Made by a program: the position numbers and the translations under genes
Source of the DNA: Bifidobacterium miconisargentati
Lineage (GTDB): Bacteria; Actinomycetota; Actinomycetes; Actinomycetales; Bifidobacteriaceae
Assembly (NCBI RefSeq): GCF_019331675.1
Contig: NZ_JAHBBJ010000006.1
Span: 85,273-149,272, forward strand
DNA length: 64,000 nucleotides
Direction of reading: 5' to 3'
Shown here: positions 42,869 to 50,928 of the stretch, in pieces
How positions within the stretch are numbered: the first letter of the stretch is position 1
How the letters are laid out: each line of letters opens with the position of its first letter
Notes under the pieces: model-generated
Database searches by the model: none
What the model saw: the letters and a program-made list of their open reading frames with translations, nothing else
What the model was told of the DNA's origin: nothing

Positions 42869-44233
42869 ATGCCACAAACGGAAGCGGCAGTTACGTCTCA
42901 GGAGCCGAGCTTCGAATCGGACAGCCTCTATATCCCCGAATCCGACCGCCGTGGATGGTGGTCCATCGCCTGCATCTGGATCGGCAACTCCATCAACGTC
43001 TCCACGCTGATGACCGGAGCCATCCTTGGTGCCGGGTTGACCCTTTGGGATGCGTTCTGGGCCGCGTTCATCGGCTTCGGCATCATCCTGGCCTACATGT
43101 GCTTCGTGGCCATGGAAGCCACCGACACCGGCCTGCCCACATCGGCCATGTCCACCGCCGCATTGGGCCGTAAAGGCGGCCGCTACATCATCTCCATCAT
43201 CTTGGGCATCTCGCTCATCGGATGGTTCGGAGTCCAGGCGGCCGTCTGCGGAGCATCGTTCTCCCTCATGGTCGGCAAACTCGGACTGAGCGTCTCCCCG
43301 CAAATCGCCTCGATCGTTCTGGGCGCTCTCATGTTGGTCACCGCCATCCTCGGCTTCGACGGAGTCAAGTGGGTGAACTACATCGCGGCACCACTACTGT
43401 TCATTATCTGCGCATATGGCCTGTTCTCCTCCCTGTCGGGCACCGGCTTGGGAACCCTGACCGCCTATGTACCCAAGGAGAGCATGGGACTGGTCGCAGG
43501 CATCAACATCGCCGTCGGTTTCTTCGCCGTCGGCGGCGCCACGGTGGGCGACTTCACCCGTTACGCGCGCGATCGCAAGGGCGCCGTGCTTTCCAGCATC
43601 ATCGGCATCTGGCCCCCGATGGTCATCCTGCTCATGATGGGCGCGATGCTGTCCATCGTCAAGCCCGAGTCCGGCGGCGACATCTCCCAGATCATGGCTT
43701 CCATGGGTCTTGCAGGCGTGGCGCTGATCGCCCTGGTGCTTTCCACCTGGTCCGTGAACGTCGGCAACGCCTACTCCGCAGGTCTGGCTTTCGCCGTCAT
43801 CGCCGATAAGGGCGACAAGGGCTACCGCGTGTCCACCGCCATTGCCGGTGTTCTTGGCATCGCACTGGCCGCGGCGGGCATCATGGATTACTTCCAGATG
43901 TTCCTCACCGTACTTTCCGCGATGATTCCTGCCCTTGCCGGATCGATGATCGCCGACTACTGGCTGGTGCGTAAAGCCCGCCCCGAGAACTTCCGTCCGC
44001 TTGACGGTTTCTCCGTGCCAGGCCTGGTCTCGTTCATCGTCGGTTCGGTCGTCGCTCTCATCACCGGCGGCACCTTCTCCTCCGTACCTGCCCTCGCCTT
44101 CCTCGATCATCCGTTCTTCCTAGGGCCGGTCAATGGCATCGTCGTGTCCATCGTGCTTTACGTGATTACTTACCGCCTGATGAAGCTGCCCAGTTTCGAT
44201 GGTTCCATCCTGCTGACCCGAAAGGAGCGCTGA
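42869..44233 (+). CDS. NCS1-family permease 2
   Basis: The product is 454 aa with about 12 membrane segments. YIPESDRRGWWSIACIWIGN, TLWDAFWAAFIGFGI, GWFGVQAAVCGASFSLMVG and TVGDFTRYARDRKGAVL are NCS1/CodB-type features. ATG 42869 is chosen over GTG 42857 because AAGGAG lies just upstream of both at sensible distance only for the ATG. It is separated from permease 1, not a tandem duplicate, so it likely has a different substrate. It ends 1 bp before the first DUF917 gene. Confidence 0.9.
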   Translation: MPQTEAAVTSQEPSFESDSLYIPESDRRGWWSIACIWIGNSINVSTLMTGAILGAGLTLWDAFWAAFIGFGIILAYMCFVAMEATDTGLPTSAMSTAALGRKGGRYIISIILGISLIGWFGVQAAVCGASFSLMVGKLGLSVSPQIASIVLGALMLVTAILGFDGVKWVNYIAAPLLFIICAYGLFSSLSGTGLGTLTAYVPKESMGLVAGINIAVGFFAVGGATVGDFTRYARDRKGAVLSSIIGIWPPMVILLMMGAMLSIVKPESGGDISQIMASMGLAGVALIALVLSTWSVNVGNAYSAGLAFAVIADKGDKGYRVSTAIAGVLGIALAAAGIMDYFQMFLTVLSAMIPALAGSMIADYWLVRKARPENFRPLDGFSVPGLVSFIVGSVVALITGGTFSSVPALAFLDHPFFLGPVNGIVVSIVLYVITYRLMKLPSFDGSILLTRKER

Positions 44234-44234
44234 C

Positions 44235-45335
44235 ATGCGTCATCTGGTTTCTTCGGACATCCCCGATATCGCGCTCGGCTCCTCACTGCTCGGCGCGGGC
44301 GGTGGCGGCGACCCCTATGTGGGCAGTCTCATCGCCCGTCAGGCATTGGACAAGGCCGGAAGCATCGAACTGTACGACGCCGACGAGGTCCCGGACGAAT
44401 GGCTTGTGGCCACCATCGGAGGTGTGGGCGCGCCGAGCGTACTCGCTGAAAAAGGCATCAACGGCTGCGAAATCACCAACCTGCTCGCAGCACAGAAGGA
44501 ACAGCTCGGACGCAAACTGGACGCATTCGTACTCTCGGAAATCGGAGGCATGAATTCGGTCATTCCAGTTGCAGCATCCGCCATCGCCGGCATTCCCCTG
44601 GTCAACGTCGATGGCATGGGCCGCGCCTTCCCCGGACTGCAGCAGGACTCCTACAACATCGCCGGCGTGCACACTTGGCCGATGGCCTTCGCCGATGAAA
44701 AAGGCAACGTGGCCATGCTGACCACCGTCGACAACGATTGGATGGAGAATCTCGGCCGCGCCACCGTGGATGCAATGGGAGGCCAGGGCATCGCGCTCGG
44801 CCAGTTCATGTCCGGCAAGACCATGAAGCACGCCGCCGTTCGCGATTCGCTGACCAAGGCCCAATTCATCGGAGAAACGATTCGCCATATCAAGGACATC
44901 GCCGCCACCGAAGGCTATCCAACTCCCCGCGCCGCCCTGTTCGACAAAATCGGGGCAGTCGGCCTGATCGAAGCGAAAATCACCGACGTGACACGTGAGA
45001 CCCGTGGCGGTTTCAACTTCGGCCGCGCCGAACTGGAAGGCATCCGCGGTTCCAAGACGCATACCGGTGCCATCGAATTCCAGAACGAGAACCTCATCGC
45101 ATATCTCGACGGCAAGCCCGTGGCCACCACCCCTGATCTCATTTGCCTGGTGGATTGCGACACCTTCATCCCCGTGACCACGGAAACCCTCAAATACGGC
45201 AAGCGCGTCATCATGTTGGTCCTGCCCTGCGCCCCGGTATGGCGCACGCCTGCGGGCATCGACTTGGCGGGGCCACGCTGGTTTGGCTACGACCTCGATT
45301 ACATCCCGTTCGAGGACATCGAGACCGTGCTGTGA
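44235..45335 (+). CDS. DUF917-family protein 1
   Basis: The product is 366 aa. The N-terminal signature ALGSSLLGAGGGGDPYVGSL, the middle VNVDGMGRAFPGLQQ and the C-terminal PDLICLVDCDTFIPVTTE are diagnostic of DUF917 (PF06032), which occurs beside HyuA-like hydantoinase/oxoprolinase genes. As I recall, Pfam now links the family to S-methyl-thiohydantoin desulfurase, i.e. opening or conversion of hydantoin-type rings. AAGGAG precedes the ATG. A paralogue follows at 45389. Confidence 0.88.
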   Translation: MRHLVSSDIPDIALGSSLLGAGGGGDPYVGSLIARQALDKAGSIELYDADEVPDEWLVATIGGVGAPSVLAEKGINGCEITNLLAAQKEQLGRKLDAFVLSEIGGMNSVIPVAASAIAGIPLVNVDGMGRAFPGLQQDSYNIAGVHTWPMAFADEKGNVAMLTTVDNDWMENLGRATVDAMGGQGIALGQFMSGKTMKHAAVRDSLTKAQFIGETIRHIKDIAATEGYPTPRAALFDKIGAVGLIEAKITDVTRETRGGFNFGRAELEGIRGSKTHTGAIEFQNENLIAYLDGKPVATTPDLICLVDCDTFIPVTTETLKYGKRVIMLVLPCAPVWRTPAGIDLAGPRWFGYDLDYIPFEDIETVL

Positions 45336-45388
45336 CATGCCTTGGCAGGAGCAGTCCGCCAAGGGAACCATCAATGAAAGGACACGCG

Positions 45389-46486
45389 ATGAGAACCATC
45401 GGCGTTGACGAAATCAACGACATCGCCTTGGGCGCCGCATTACTGGGCGCGGGCGGTGGCGGCGACCCCTATATCGGCCGGCTCATAGCCTTACAGGCCG
45501 TCAGGGAATGCGGGCCGGTCACGCTTATCGAGCCCGACGAGCTTCCCGACGACGCGTTCATCGCCCCATGCGCGATGATGGGCGCCCCGACCGTGATGAC
45601 CGAGAAAGGCAGTGGCCGCGATGATTTCGACCGCCTGTTCGACCTGGTCGAACAGTATTCCGGCCATAAGGTCTACGCCACCATGCCCATGGAGGCCGGC
45701 GGCGTCAATTCGATGCTGCCCATCGCCGCAGCGGCCCGCCGAGGCATCCCCCTGGTCGATGTGGACGGTATGGGCCGCGCCTTCCCGGAACTGCAGATGG
45801 TCACCTTCACCATCGGCGGAGCTTCCGCCACCCCGCTCGCCTACAGCGACGAAAAGGGCAATGCCGGCGTGATGAGCAACGTCTCGAACAAATGGACCGA
45901 AGATATCGCACGTTCAATCACCAACGTGGTCGGGGGCCAGCTGATGATCTGTCTGTACACCATGAGCGCGCAAATGTGCCGCCAGTGGGGAGTCAAGGGC
46001 ATCATCACCAAATGCGAGCAATACGGCAAGGCCATCCGCTCCATCAAGGAGGGACTGGCCGACACAACCACCGAACAGCGGTTCCTCGAACTGACCGACG
46101 GCTACCGTCTGTTCAGCGGCAAGGTCGTGGACGTGCTGCGCGAGACCCGCGGCGCCTTCAACTTCGGCAAGGTCGTACTCGAAGGCATCGGCGGTGACAA
46201 AGGACACAAGGCCGCGGTCGAATACCAGAACGAGAACCTCCGCTGCGAAGTGGATGGGGAAACCCTCGCCACCGCCCCCGATCTCATCTGCCTAGTCGAC
46301 CACGACACATACACGCCGGTACCGAACGAGGCCGTGAAGTACGGCAAACGAGTGCTCATCGTCGGTCTTCCGTGCGCACCGCAGTGGCGCACGGAAGAGG
46401 GCCTCAAGCTCGTCGGCCCACGATACTTCGGCATCGATACCGATTACATTCCCGTTGAAGAACGTTCGAAGCGCAAAGGAGAGTGA
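45389..46486 (+). CDS. DUF917-family protein 2
   Basis: The product is 365 aa and a paralogue of the preceding gene: ALGAALLGAGGGGDPYIGRL, VDVDGMGRAFPELQM, PDLICLVDHDTYTPVPNE. AAAGGA lies 6 nt before ATG 45389; the longer frame from 45143 runs over the previous gene and is not real. The two copies differ throughout, which suggests old duplication with either heteromer formation or split substrate range. It ends 2 bp before the HyuA-like gene. Confidence 0.88.
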   Translation: MRTIGVDEINDIALGAALLGAGGGGDPYIGRLIALQAVRECGPVTLIEPDELPDDAFIAPCAMMGAPTVMTEKGSGRDDFDRLFDLVEQYSGHKVYATMPMEAGGVNSMLPIAAAARRGIPLVDVDGMGRAFPELQMVTFTIGGASATPLAYSDEKGNAGVMSNVSNKWTEDIARSITNVVGGQLMICLYTMSAQMCRQWGVKGIITKCEQYGKAIRSIKEGLADTTTEQRFLELTDGYRLFSGKVVDVLRETRGAFNFGKVVLEGIGGDKGHKAAVEYQNENLRCEVDGETLATAPDLICLVDHDTYTPVPNEAVKYGKRVLIVGLPCAPQWRTEEGLKLVGPRYFGIDTDYIPVEERSKRKGE

Positions 46487-46488
46487 CC

Positions 46489-48051
46489 ATGTACAAATTG
46501 GGAATCGACGTGGGCGGCACCAATACCGATGCTGTCATCATCGATGAGGACATGAATGTGGTGGCCGCCGTCAAGCGGCACACCACCCAGGATGTGTACG
46601 GCGGCATCATGGATGCCGTGGATGCCGTACTGGAAGAGTCGGACGTGGACGCCGCGCTCATCAATCAGGCCATGCTCGGCACCACGCAGTGCACGAACGC
46701 CATTGTGGAACGCAAGGGCTTGTCGCCCATCGCCATCCTGCGCATCGGCGCACCTGCCAGCGAAGGCATCCCGCCGATGGTGGACTGGGATGATTCCATC
46801 CGCGCCGTGTGCGTCGATTGGACGATCATCGGCGGCGGATTCGAGTTCAACGGCAAGCGTCTCAACGAATTCGACGAAGAAGCCTGCCGTGCCTTCCTGA
46901 ACAAGGTCAAGGGCAAGATCAAGGCATTGGCCATTTCCTGCGTGTTCTCCACCATGCGCAATGATGACGAGGCCCACGCCGCCCAGATCGCCCATGAGAT
47001 CCTCGGCGAGGACTTCCCTGTATCCATTTCCAGCGAAATCGGATCGATGGGTCTGATCGAGCGCGAGAACGCCACCATCCTCAACGCGGCCCTGACCGAA
47101 GTGGCGGAACGCTTCACCGACGGCTTCGCCCAAAGTCTCAAGGACAAGGGCATCGTCAACGCCGAGGTCTACCTCTCCCAGAACGACGGCACCCTCATGA
47201 CCATCGAGAACGCCCGCCGCTACCCGATTCTGACCATCGCCTGCGGCCCGACCAACTCGATTCGAGGCGCAAGCTACCTCACCAGGCTCAACGACGCCAT
47301 CGTCATCGATGTCGGCGGCACCACGTCCGACTTCGGCGTGCTCTCCCACGGATTCCCGCGCGAAAGCGGCGTCGCGGTCGACATCGGCGGCGTACGCACG
47401 AACTTCCGCATGCCCGACGTCATCTCCATCGGCCTGGGCGGAGGCTCCATCGTGCGCACGCACGATGACGGCACCGTGACCGTCGGCCCCGATTCGGTCG
47501 GCTACCAAATCACCGAGAAGGCGCTGTGCTTCGGTGGCGACGTCATCACCGCCACCGACATCGCGGATCGCTTGGGCAAGGCCTCCGTCGGCGACCCCTC
47601 GCTGACCAGCGGCATCGATCAGGAGGTTGCCGAGAAGGCATACGCGGTCATGCGCGAAATGGTCGAAGACGCCATCGATTCCATGAAGATCTCCAGCGAA
47701 CCCATCGACGCCATCCTGGTCGGCGGCGGCTCCGTGCTGCTCCCCAACGATCTGGCCGGCACCAAGTCCGTGGCCTGCCCGGAATTCGCCGGATGCGCCA
47801 ACGCCATCGGCTCCGCCATCTCCAAGGTCTCCGGCATGTTCGAGAAACTCGTCGACTACGAGGAAATCGGCCGCGAGGAGGCCCTCGAGCACGCCCGCCA
47901 GGAGGCGATTGCGGCCGCCATCCGCGCCGGCGCCGATGAAGCGACCGTCGAGATCATCGACTCCGAAGACGTGCCGTTGGCCTATTACCCGGGCAAGACC
48001 AGCCGAATCCGCATCAAGGCCGCCGGCGACCTTCGCATGGTGACCAAGTAG
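46489..48051 (+). CDS. HyuA-like hydantoinase/oxoprolinase family protein
   Basis: The product is 520 aa. It is an ASKHA-fold ATPase subunit with phosphate loops LGIDVGGTNTDAVIID at the N-terminus and VIDVGGTTSDFGVL near 270, plus ISIGLGGGSIVR and ILVGGGSVLLP near 410. HyuA-type proteins open hydantoins or 5-oxoproline with ATP. No HyuB partner is present; the DUF917 proteins take that genomic place. AAAGGAGAG precedes ATG 46489. The length equals the single-domain family (about 520 aa) seen with DUF917. Confidence 0.9.
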   Translation: MYKLGIDVGGTNTDAVIIDEDMNVVAAVKRHTTQDVYGGIMDAVDAVLEESDVDAALINQAMLGTTQCTNAIVERKGLSPIAILRIGAPASEGIPPMVDWDDSIRAVCVDWTIIGGGFEFNGKRLNEFDEEACRAFLNKVKGKIKALAISCVFSTMRNDDEAHAAQIAHEILGEDFPVSISSEIGSMGLIERENATILNAALTEVAERFTDGFAQSLKDKGIVNAEVYLSQNDGTLMTIENARRYPILTIACGPTNSIRGASYLTRLNDAIVIDVGGTTSDFGVLSHGFPRESGVAVDIGGVRTNFRMPDVISIGLGGGSIVRTHDDGTVTVGPDSVGYQITEKALCFGGDVITATDIADRLGKASVGDPSLTSGIDQEVAEKAYAVMREMVEDAIDSMKISSEPIDAILVGGGSVLLPNDLAGTKSVACPEFAGCANAIGSAISKVSGMFEKLVDYEEIGREEALEHARQEAIAAAIRAGADEATVEIIDSEDVPLAYYPGKTSRIRIKAAGDLRMVTK

Positions 48052-48062
48052 GAGGAGGATTC

Positions 48063-49001
48063 ATGCTGTTGCGTCAGATGCTGGAGATGTATGACCTATT
48101 GGATACGCCGCAGGCCAACGGCGACGCCGTGGCCTCACTGCTGCGTGAACGCGGTGCTGATGATGTGACCGTACACACCATCAGCACGGACCGCGGTTCC
48201 ACCGATTGCGTCAAAATCATCATTCCCGGCCGCACGGGCAAGACCGTTGGCGGGGACTCCCCCACGCTCGGTATCGTCGGCAGGCTGGGCGGCATCGGCG
48301 CACGGCCTGGTCTCATCGGACAGGTTTCCGACGGAGACGGAGCGCTTGCCGCGCTGACCGCCGCGCTCAAACTAGCCGAGATGCACCGCAACGGCGACGT
48401 GCTCGACGGCGACGTCATCATCGGCACGCACGTGTGCCCCGACGCACCTACGATTCCCCATGAGCCGGTGCCGTTCATGGACTCCCCCATCGACATGGCC
48501 ACCATGAACGAGCAGGAAGTCGACGAACGCATGGATGCCGTGCTCTCCATCGACACCACCAAAGGCAACCGCATCATCAACGTCAACGGATTCGCCATCT
48601 CGCCCACCGTGCTCAAAGGCGCGATCCTGCCCGTCAGCAACGATATGCTGGACATCATGACCCGCACCACGGGCCGCATGCCACAGGTGTTCGCACTGAG
48701 CCAACAGGACATCACCCCATACGGCAACGACCTGTACCACCTCAACAGCATCCTGCAGCCAGCCACGGCCACCTCGGCCCCGGTGATCGGCGTCGCCATC
48801 ACCGTGGAACAAATAGTGGCCGGCTGCGCCACCGGTGCCACGCACGGCACGGATGTGGAGGAAACCGCCCGGTTCGCCGTCGAGGTGGCGAAATCCTTCA
48901 CCGCTGGCCACTGCTCGTTCTACGACAAGGACGAATACCAGCGCCTGACTTCGCTGTACGGCGGATTCGAACGCTTCCAAACGTTAGGGAATATTGACTG
49001 A
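48063..49001 (+). CDS. DUF1177-family protein
   Basis: The product is 312 aa with no membrane segment. LLRQMLEMYDLLDTPQANGD, VCPDAPTIPHEPVPFM, GATHGTDVEETARFAVEVAK and FYDKDEYQRLTSLYGGFERF match the DUF1177 family as I know it, repeatedly seen with hydantoin/purine-type catabolic genes; its activity is not established to my knowledge. The start is 12 bp after the HyuA stop with GGAGGAGG upstream. It closes the operon; a hairpin terminator lies 30 bp downstream. Confidence 0.8.
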   Translation: MLLRQMLEMYDLLDTPQANGDAVASLLRERGADDVTVHTISTDRGSTDCVKIIIPGRTGKTVGGDSPTLGIVGRLGGIGARPGLIGQVSDGDGALAALTAALKLAEMHRNGDVLDGDVIIGTHVCPDAPTIPHEPVPFMDSPIDMATMNEQEVDERMDAVLSIDTTKGNRIINVNGFAISPTVLKGAILPVSNDMLDIMTRTTGRMPQVFALSQQDITPYGNDLYHLNSILQPATATSAPVIGVAITVEQIVAGCATGATHGTDVEETARFAVEVAKSFTAGHCSFYDKDEYQRLTSLYGGFERFQTLGNID

Positions 49002-49031
49002 TAGACAGTCAACTCGATAAAGCCTGACGAA

Positions 49032-49073
49032 AGGGGACATATTCCGAACTGAATGGACCGGGATATGTCCCCT
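49032..49073 (+). terminator. Hairpin terminator after the DUF1177 gene
   Basis: AGGGGACATAT and ATATGTCCCCT pair across a 20-base loop, 30 bp after the operon's last stop codon. It is followed by CAATTGTTTC, only partly T-rich. Confidence 0.65.
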
Positions 49074-49169
49074 CAATTGTTTCTGATGTCATTTAATATG
49101 TACCGGCCCAGCTTAATCTTGGAATTTTTCCACGATATAGCGCAAGGCACGACTACCGAAATCGTATCC

Positions 49170-50564
49170 TCATCCCTTCATTGCGGAACCAGTCAGCAGC
49201 GCTTTCTCCTCTTCGCTCAATGGCGAGAGGTATGCCTCGGACGGCATTTGGCTACCTGCCGGATCGTTGGCCGGGTCGAAGTACGCGCCCACCATCCACA
49301 GAGGCACGTTGGTGAGCCAATCCTGTTCCCGATATCCCTTTATCGAGGTCCGATACCCGTGCAATCCGGTTTCGTTGCACATAGTTCGCAGGCTCTTCGC
49401 GTGCACGTTCGTTTCGGCCTTCGCCTCCAGAGGTGCTGGTTCGCCGTTCCGTTTGACGATGAAATCAACCTCGCCCTGCGCGTTGGGACGGCTCCAGTAG
49501 TAAGGCGTGACGTCAGAAGCGACAAGCTGCTGGCATACATACTGTCCAATCATCGCGCCCTTGTATTCGACCAGTGCGTCGTTGCGCAGCAGCACATCCG
49601 CGAGGTCGACATCCATGTCGGCACCGAGCAATCCGACATCGAGCAGGTAGAGTTTGAATGCCGAAAGGTCACGGTAGTTGCGCAACGGCAGCGCCGGCTT
49701 GTCGACGCGGTATACGCGGCTGGCCAATCCGGAGTCGGTGATGACCTCAATCGCTGCCTCGAAGTCCTTGGCCCTAGCTCCTCGCTGGATGTGCCCGAAG
49801 ATGAACTTGTGGTTCTCACGGCCAAGGTGGGCGGGGATGGAGTCAAAGGCGAGCCTTGTTCGTTCCAGCAGGGTCTTGTTGGTGATGTGCTTCGAGAAGT
49901 CCTTGTCGTACTCGTCGAGCAGCTGCGATTGCACCCGACGTGCTCCTTCATAGTCGTTGTCACCCGCGACGAAAGCGGAAACCGCTTCGGGCATGCCGCC
50001 TATGTATAGGTACTGCCTGAGCCGGCGTTCGAGACGATTGCCGAACAGTTCCGCACGCCGCATGTCCAATTGCTCCACGACGCGCGCCAGCGCCTCGTCA
50101 CCGACCGCATGCAGAAATTCCAAGAAGGTGAGCGGATGCATGTCCTTGAGATCGACCTTCCCGACCGGGAACGACCGTCCGGCATGATATGCGACGCCCA
50201 TGTACGAGCCGGCTGCCGCAATATGTTGTTCGGGCGTCTCCTCCTTGAAGGCCTTCATGAGCGTCAGGGCAGCCGGAACCTCTTGTATCTCGTCTATGAC
50301 GATCAGCGTTCGCCCCGGCATGATGCGCGTTCCGGTGAATGCATGGATGTTTTCGATGACAGACCGGGCGTCATAGCCGGCCGCGAACACCTGTTTGGCG
50401 TCATCCCTCATCAAGTTGAGGTAGGCGCAATTATCGTAGCGGCGCTTGCCCAAAGCGGTGAGCGCATACGTCTTGCCCACCTGACGGGCTCCGCACAACA
50501 GCAGAGGAGAACGGTGGCCGCTGTCAGACCATTCATCAAGCCATTGGTCAATGGCGCGGTACAT
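49170..50564 (-). CDS. AAA ATPase with DUF4143 domain
   Basis: The product is 464 aa. Walker A LLCGARQVGKTYAL is near residue 24 and Walker B RTLIVIDEIQEVP near 85. The middle winged region (TNKTLLERTRLAFDSIPAHL) is followed by the DUF4143 C-terminal part (LYLLDVGLLGADMDVDLADV, EVDFIVKRNGEPAPLEAKAE, a PD-(D/E)XK-like EVDF...EAKAE motif). This group is common in bifidobacteria and gut bacteria; its role is unclear, with defence or mobile-element links suggested. A six-copy repeat array lies upstream. It is transcribed opposite to the hydantoin operon. Confidence 0.88.
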   Translation of the reverse strand: MYRAIDQWLDEWSDSGHRSPLLLCGARQVGKTYALTALGKRRYDNCAYLNLMRDDAKQVFAAGYDARSVIENIHAFTGTRIMPGRTLIVIDEIQEVPAALTLMKAFKEETPEQHIAAAGSYMGVAYHAGRSFPVGKVDLKDMHPLTFLEFLHAVGDEALARVVEQLDMRRAELFGNRLERRLRQYLYIGGMPEAVSAFVAGDNDYEGARRVQSQLLDEYDKDFSKHITNKTLLERTRLAFDSIPAHLGRENHKFIFGHIQRGARAKDFEAAIEVITDSGLASRVYRVDKPALPLRNYRDLSAFKLYLLDVGLLGADMDVDLADVLLRNDALVEYKGAMIGQYVCQQLVASDVTPYYWSRPNAQGEVDFIVKRNGEPAPLEAKAETNVHAKSLRTMCNETGLHGYRTSIKGYREQDWLTNVPLWMVGAYFDPANDPAGSQMPSEAYLSPLSEEEKALLTGSAMKG

Positions 50565-50620
50565 CCTTCACTCCCCGTTTCATCACTCCGGCATTGGTAT
50601 GCCACCATGATACCAGAAAT

Positions 50621-50817
50621 CACATTTTTCTGAAGGAGTTAGCATATGTTTTTCACACTTTTCTGAAGGAATTAGATATGTGATCAGGCATTTTCATGAA
50701 GGAAGTCCCTCTTCTCGCAAATCGGCACGGGAGCAAGCTCGCTCATGAAATGTGCTCAGACCACAAAAACTCGCTCATGAAATGTGACGAACGGGGAATC
50801 TTCGCTCACGGAATGAG
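50621..50817. repeat. Array of six short repeats (three direct, three inverted) upstream of the ATPase
   Basis: Copies in one orientation start at 50621 (CACATTTTTCTGAAGGAG), 50654 (CACACTTTTCTGAAGGAA) and about 50688 (GGCATTTTCATGAAGGAA). Opposite-orientation copies are CTCGCTCATGAAATGTG at 50738-50754 and 50770-50786, and TTCGCTCACGGAATGAG at 50801-50817. The reverse complement CACATTTCATGAGCGAG aligns with the first set. Spacing is close to 32 bp within each set, about three helical turns. It could bind a repressor or the ATPase itself cooperatively. Confidence 0.65.
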
Positions 50818-50928
50818 TGAACAGCCGGAAAGTACGTCGTACTCAAAGTAACGGTGGGCGGTGCCCTCCAAGAGCATATGTCACTCGAGGAAAGGAAGCC
50901 GCCCATCGTCAGTGTCAGGCAACTGGCT

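Noticed and set aside
46444..47892. Minus-strand frame of 482 codons opposite the HyuA-like gene
   Set aside because: Antisense to a well-supported enzyme with clear ATPase motifs; a by-product of codon bias.
50738..50817. CRISPR-like look of the repeats upstream of the ATPase
   Set aside because: Repeats are 17 bp with about 15-bp gaps, include inverted copies and have no cas genes nearby.
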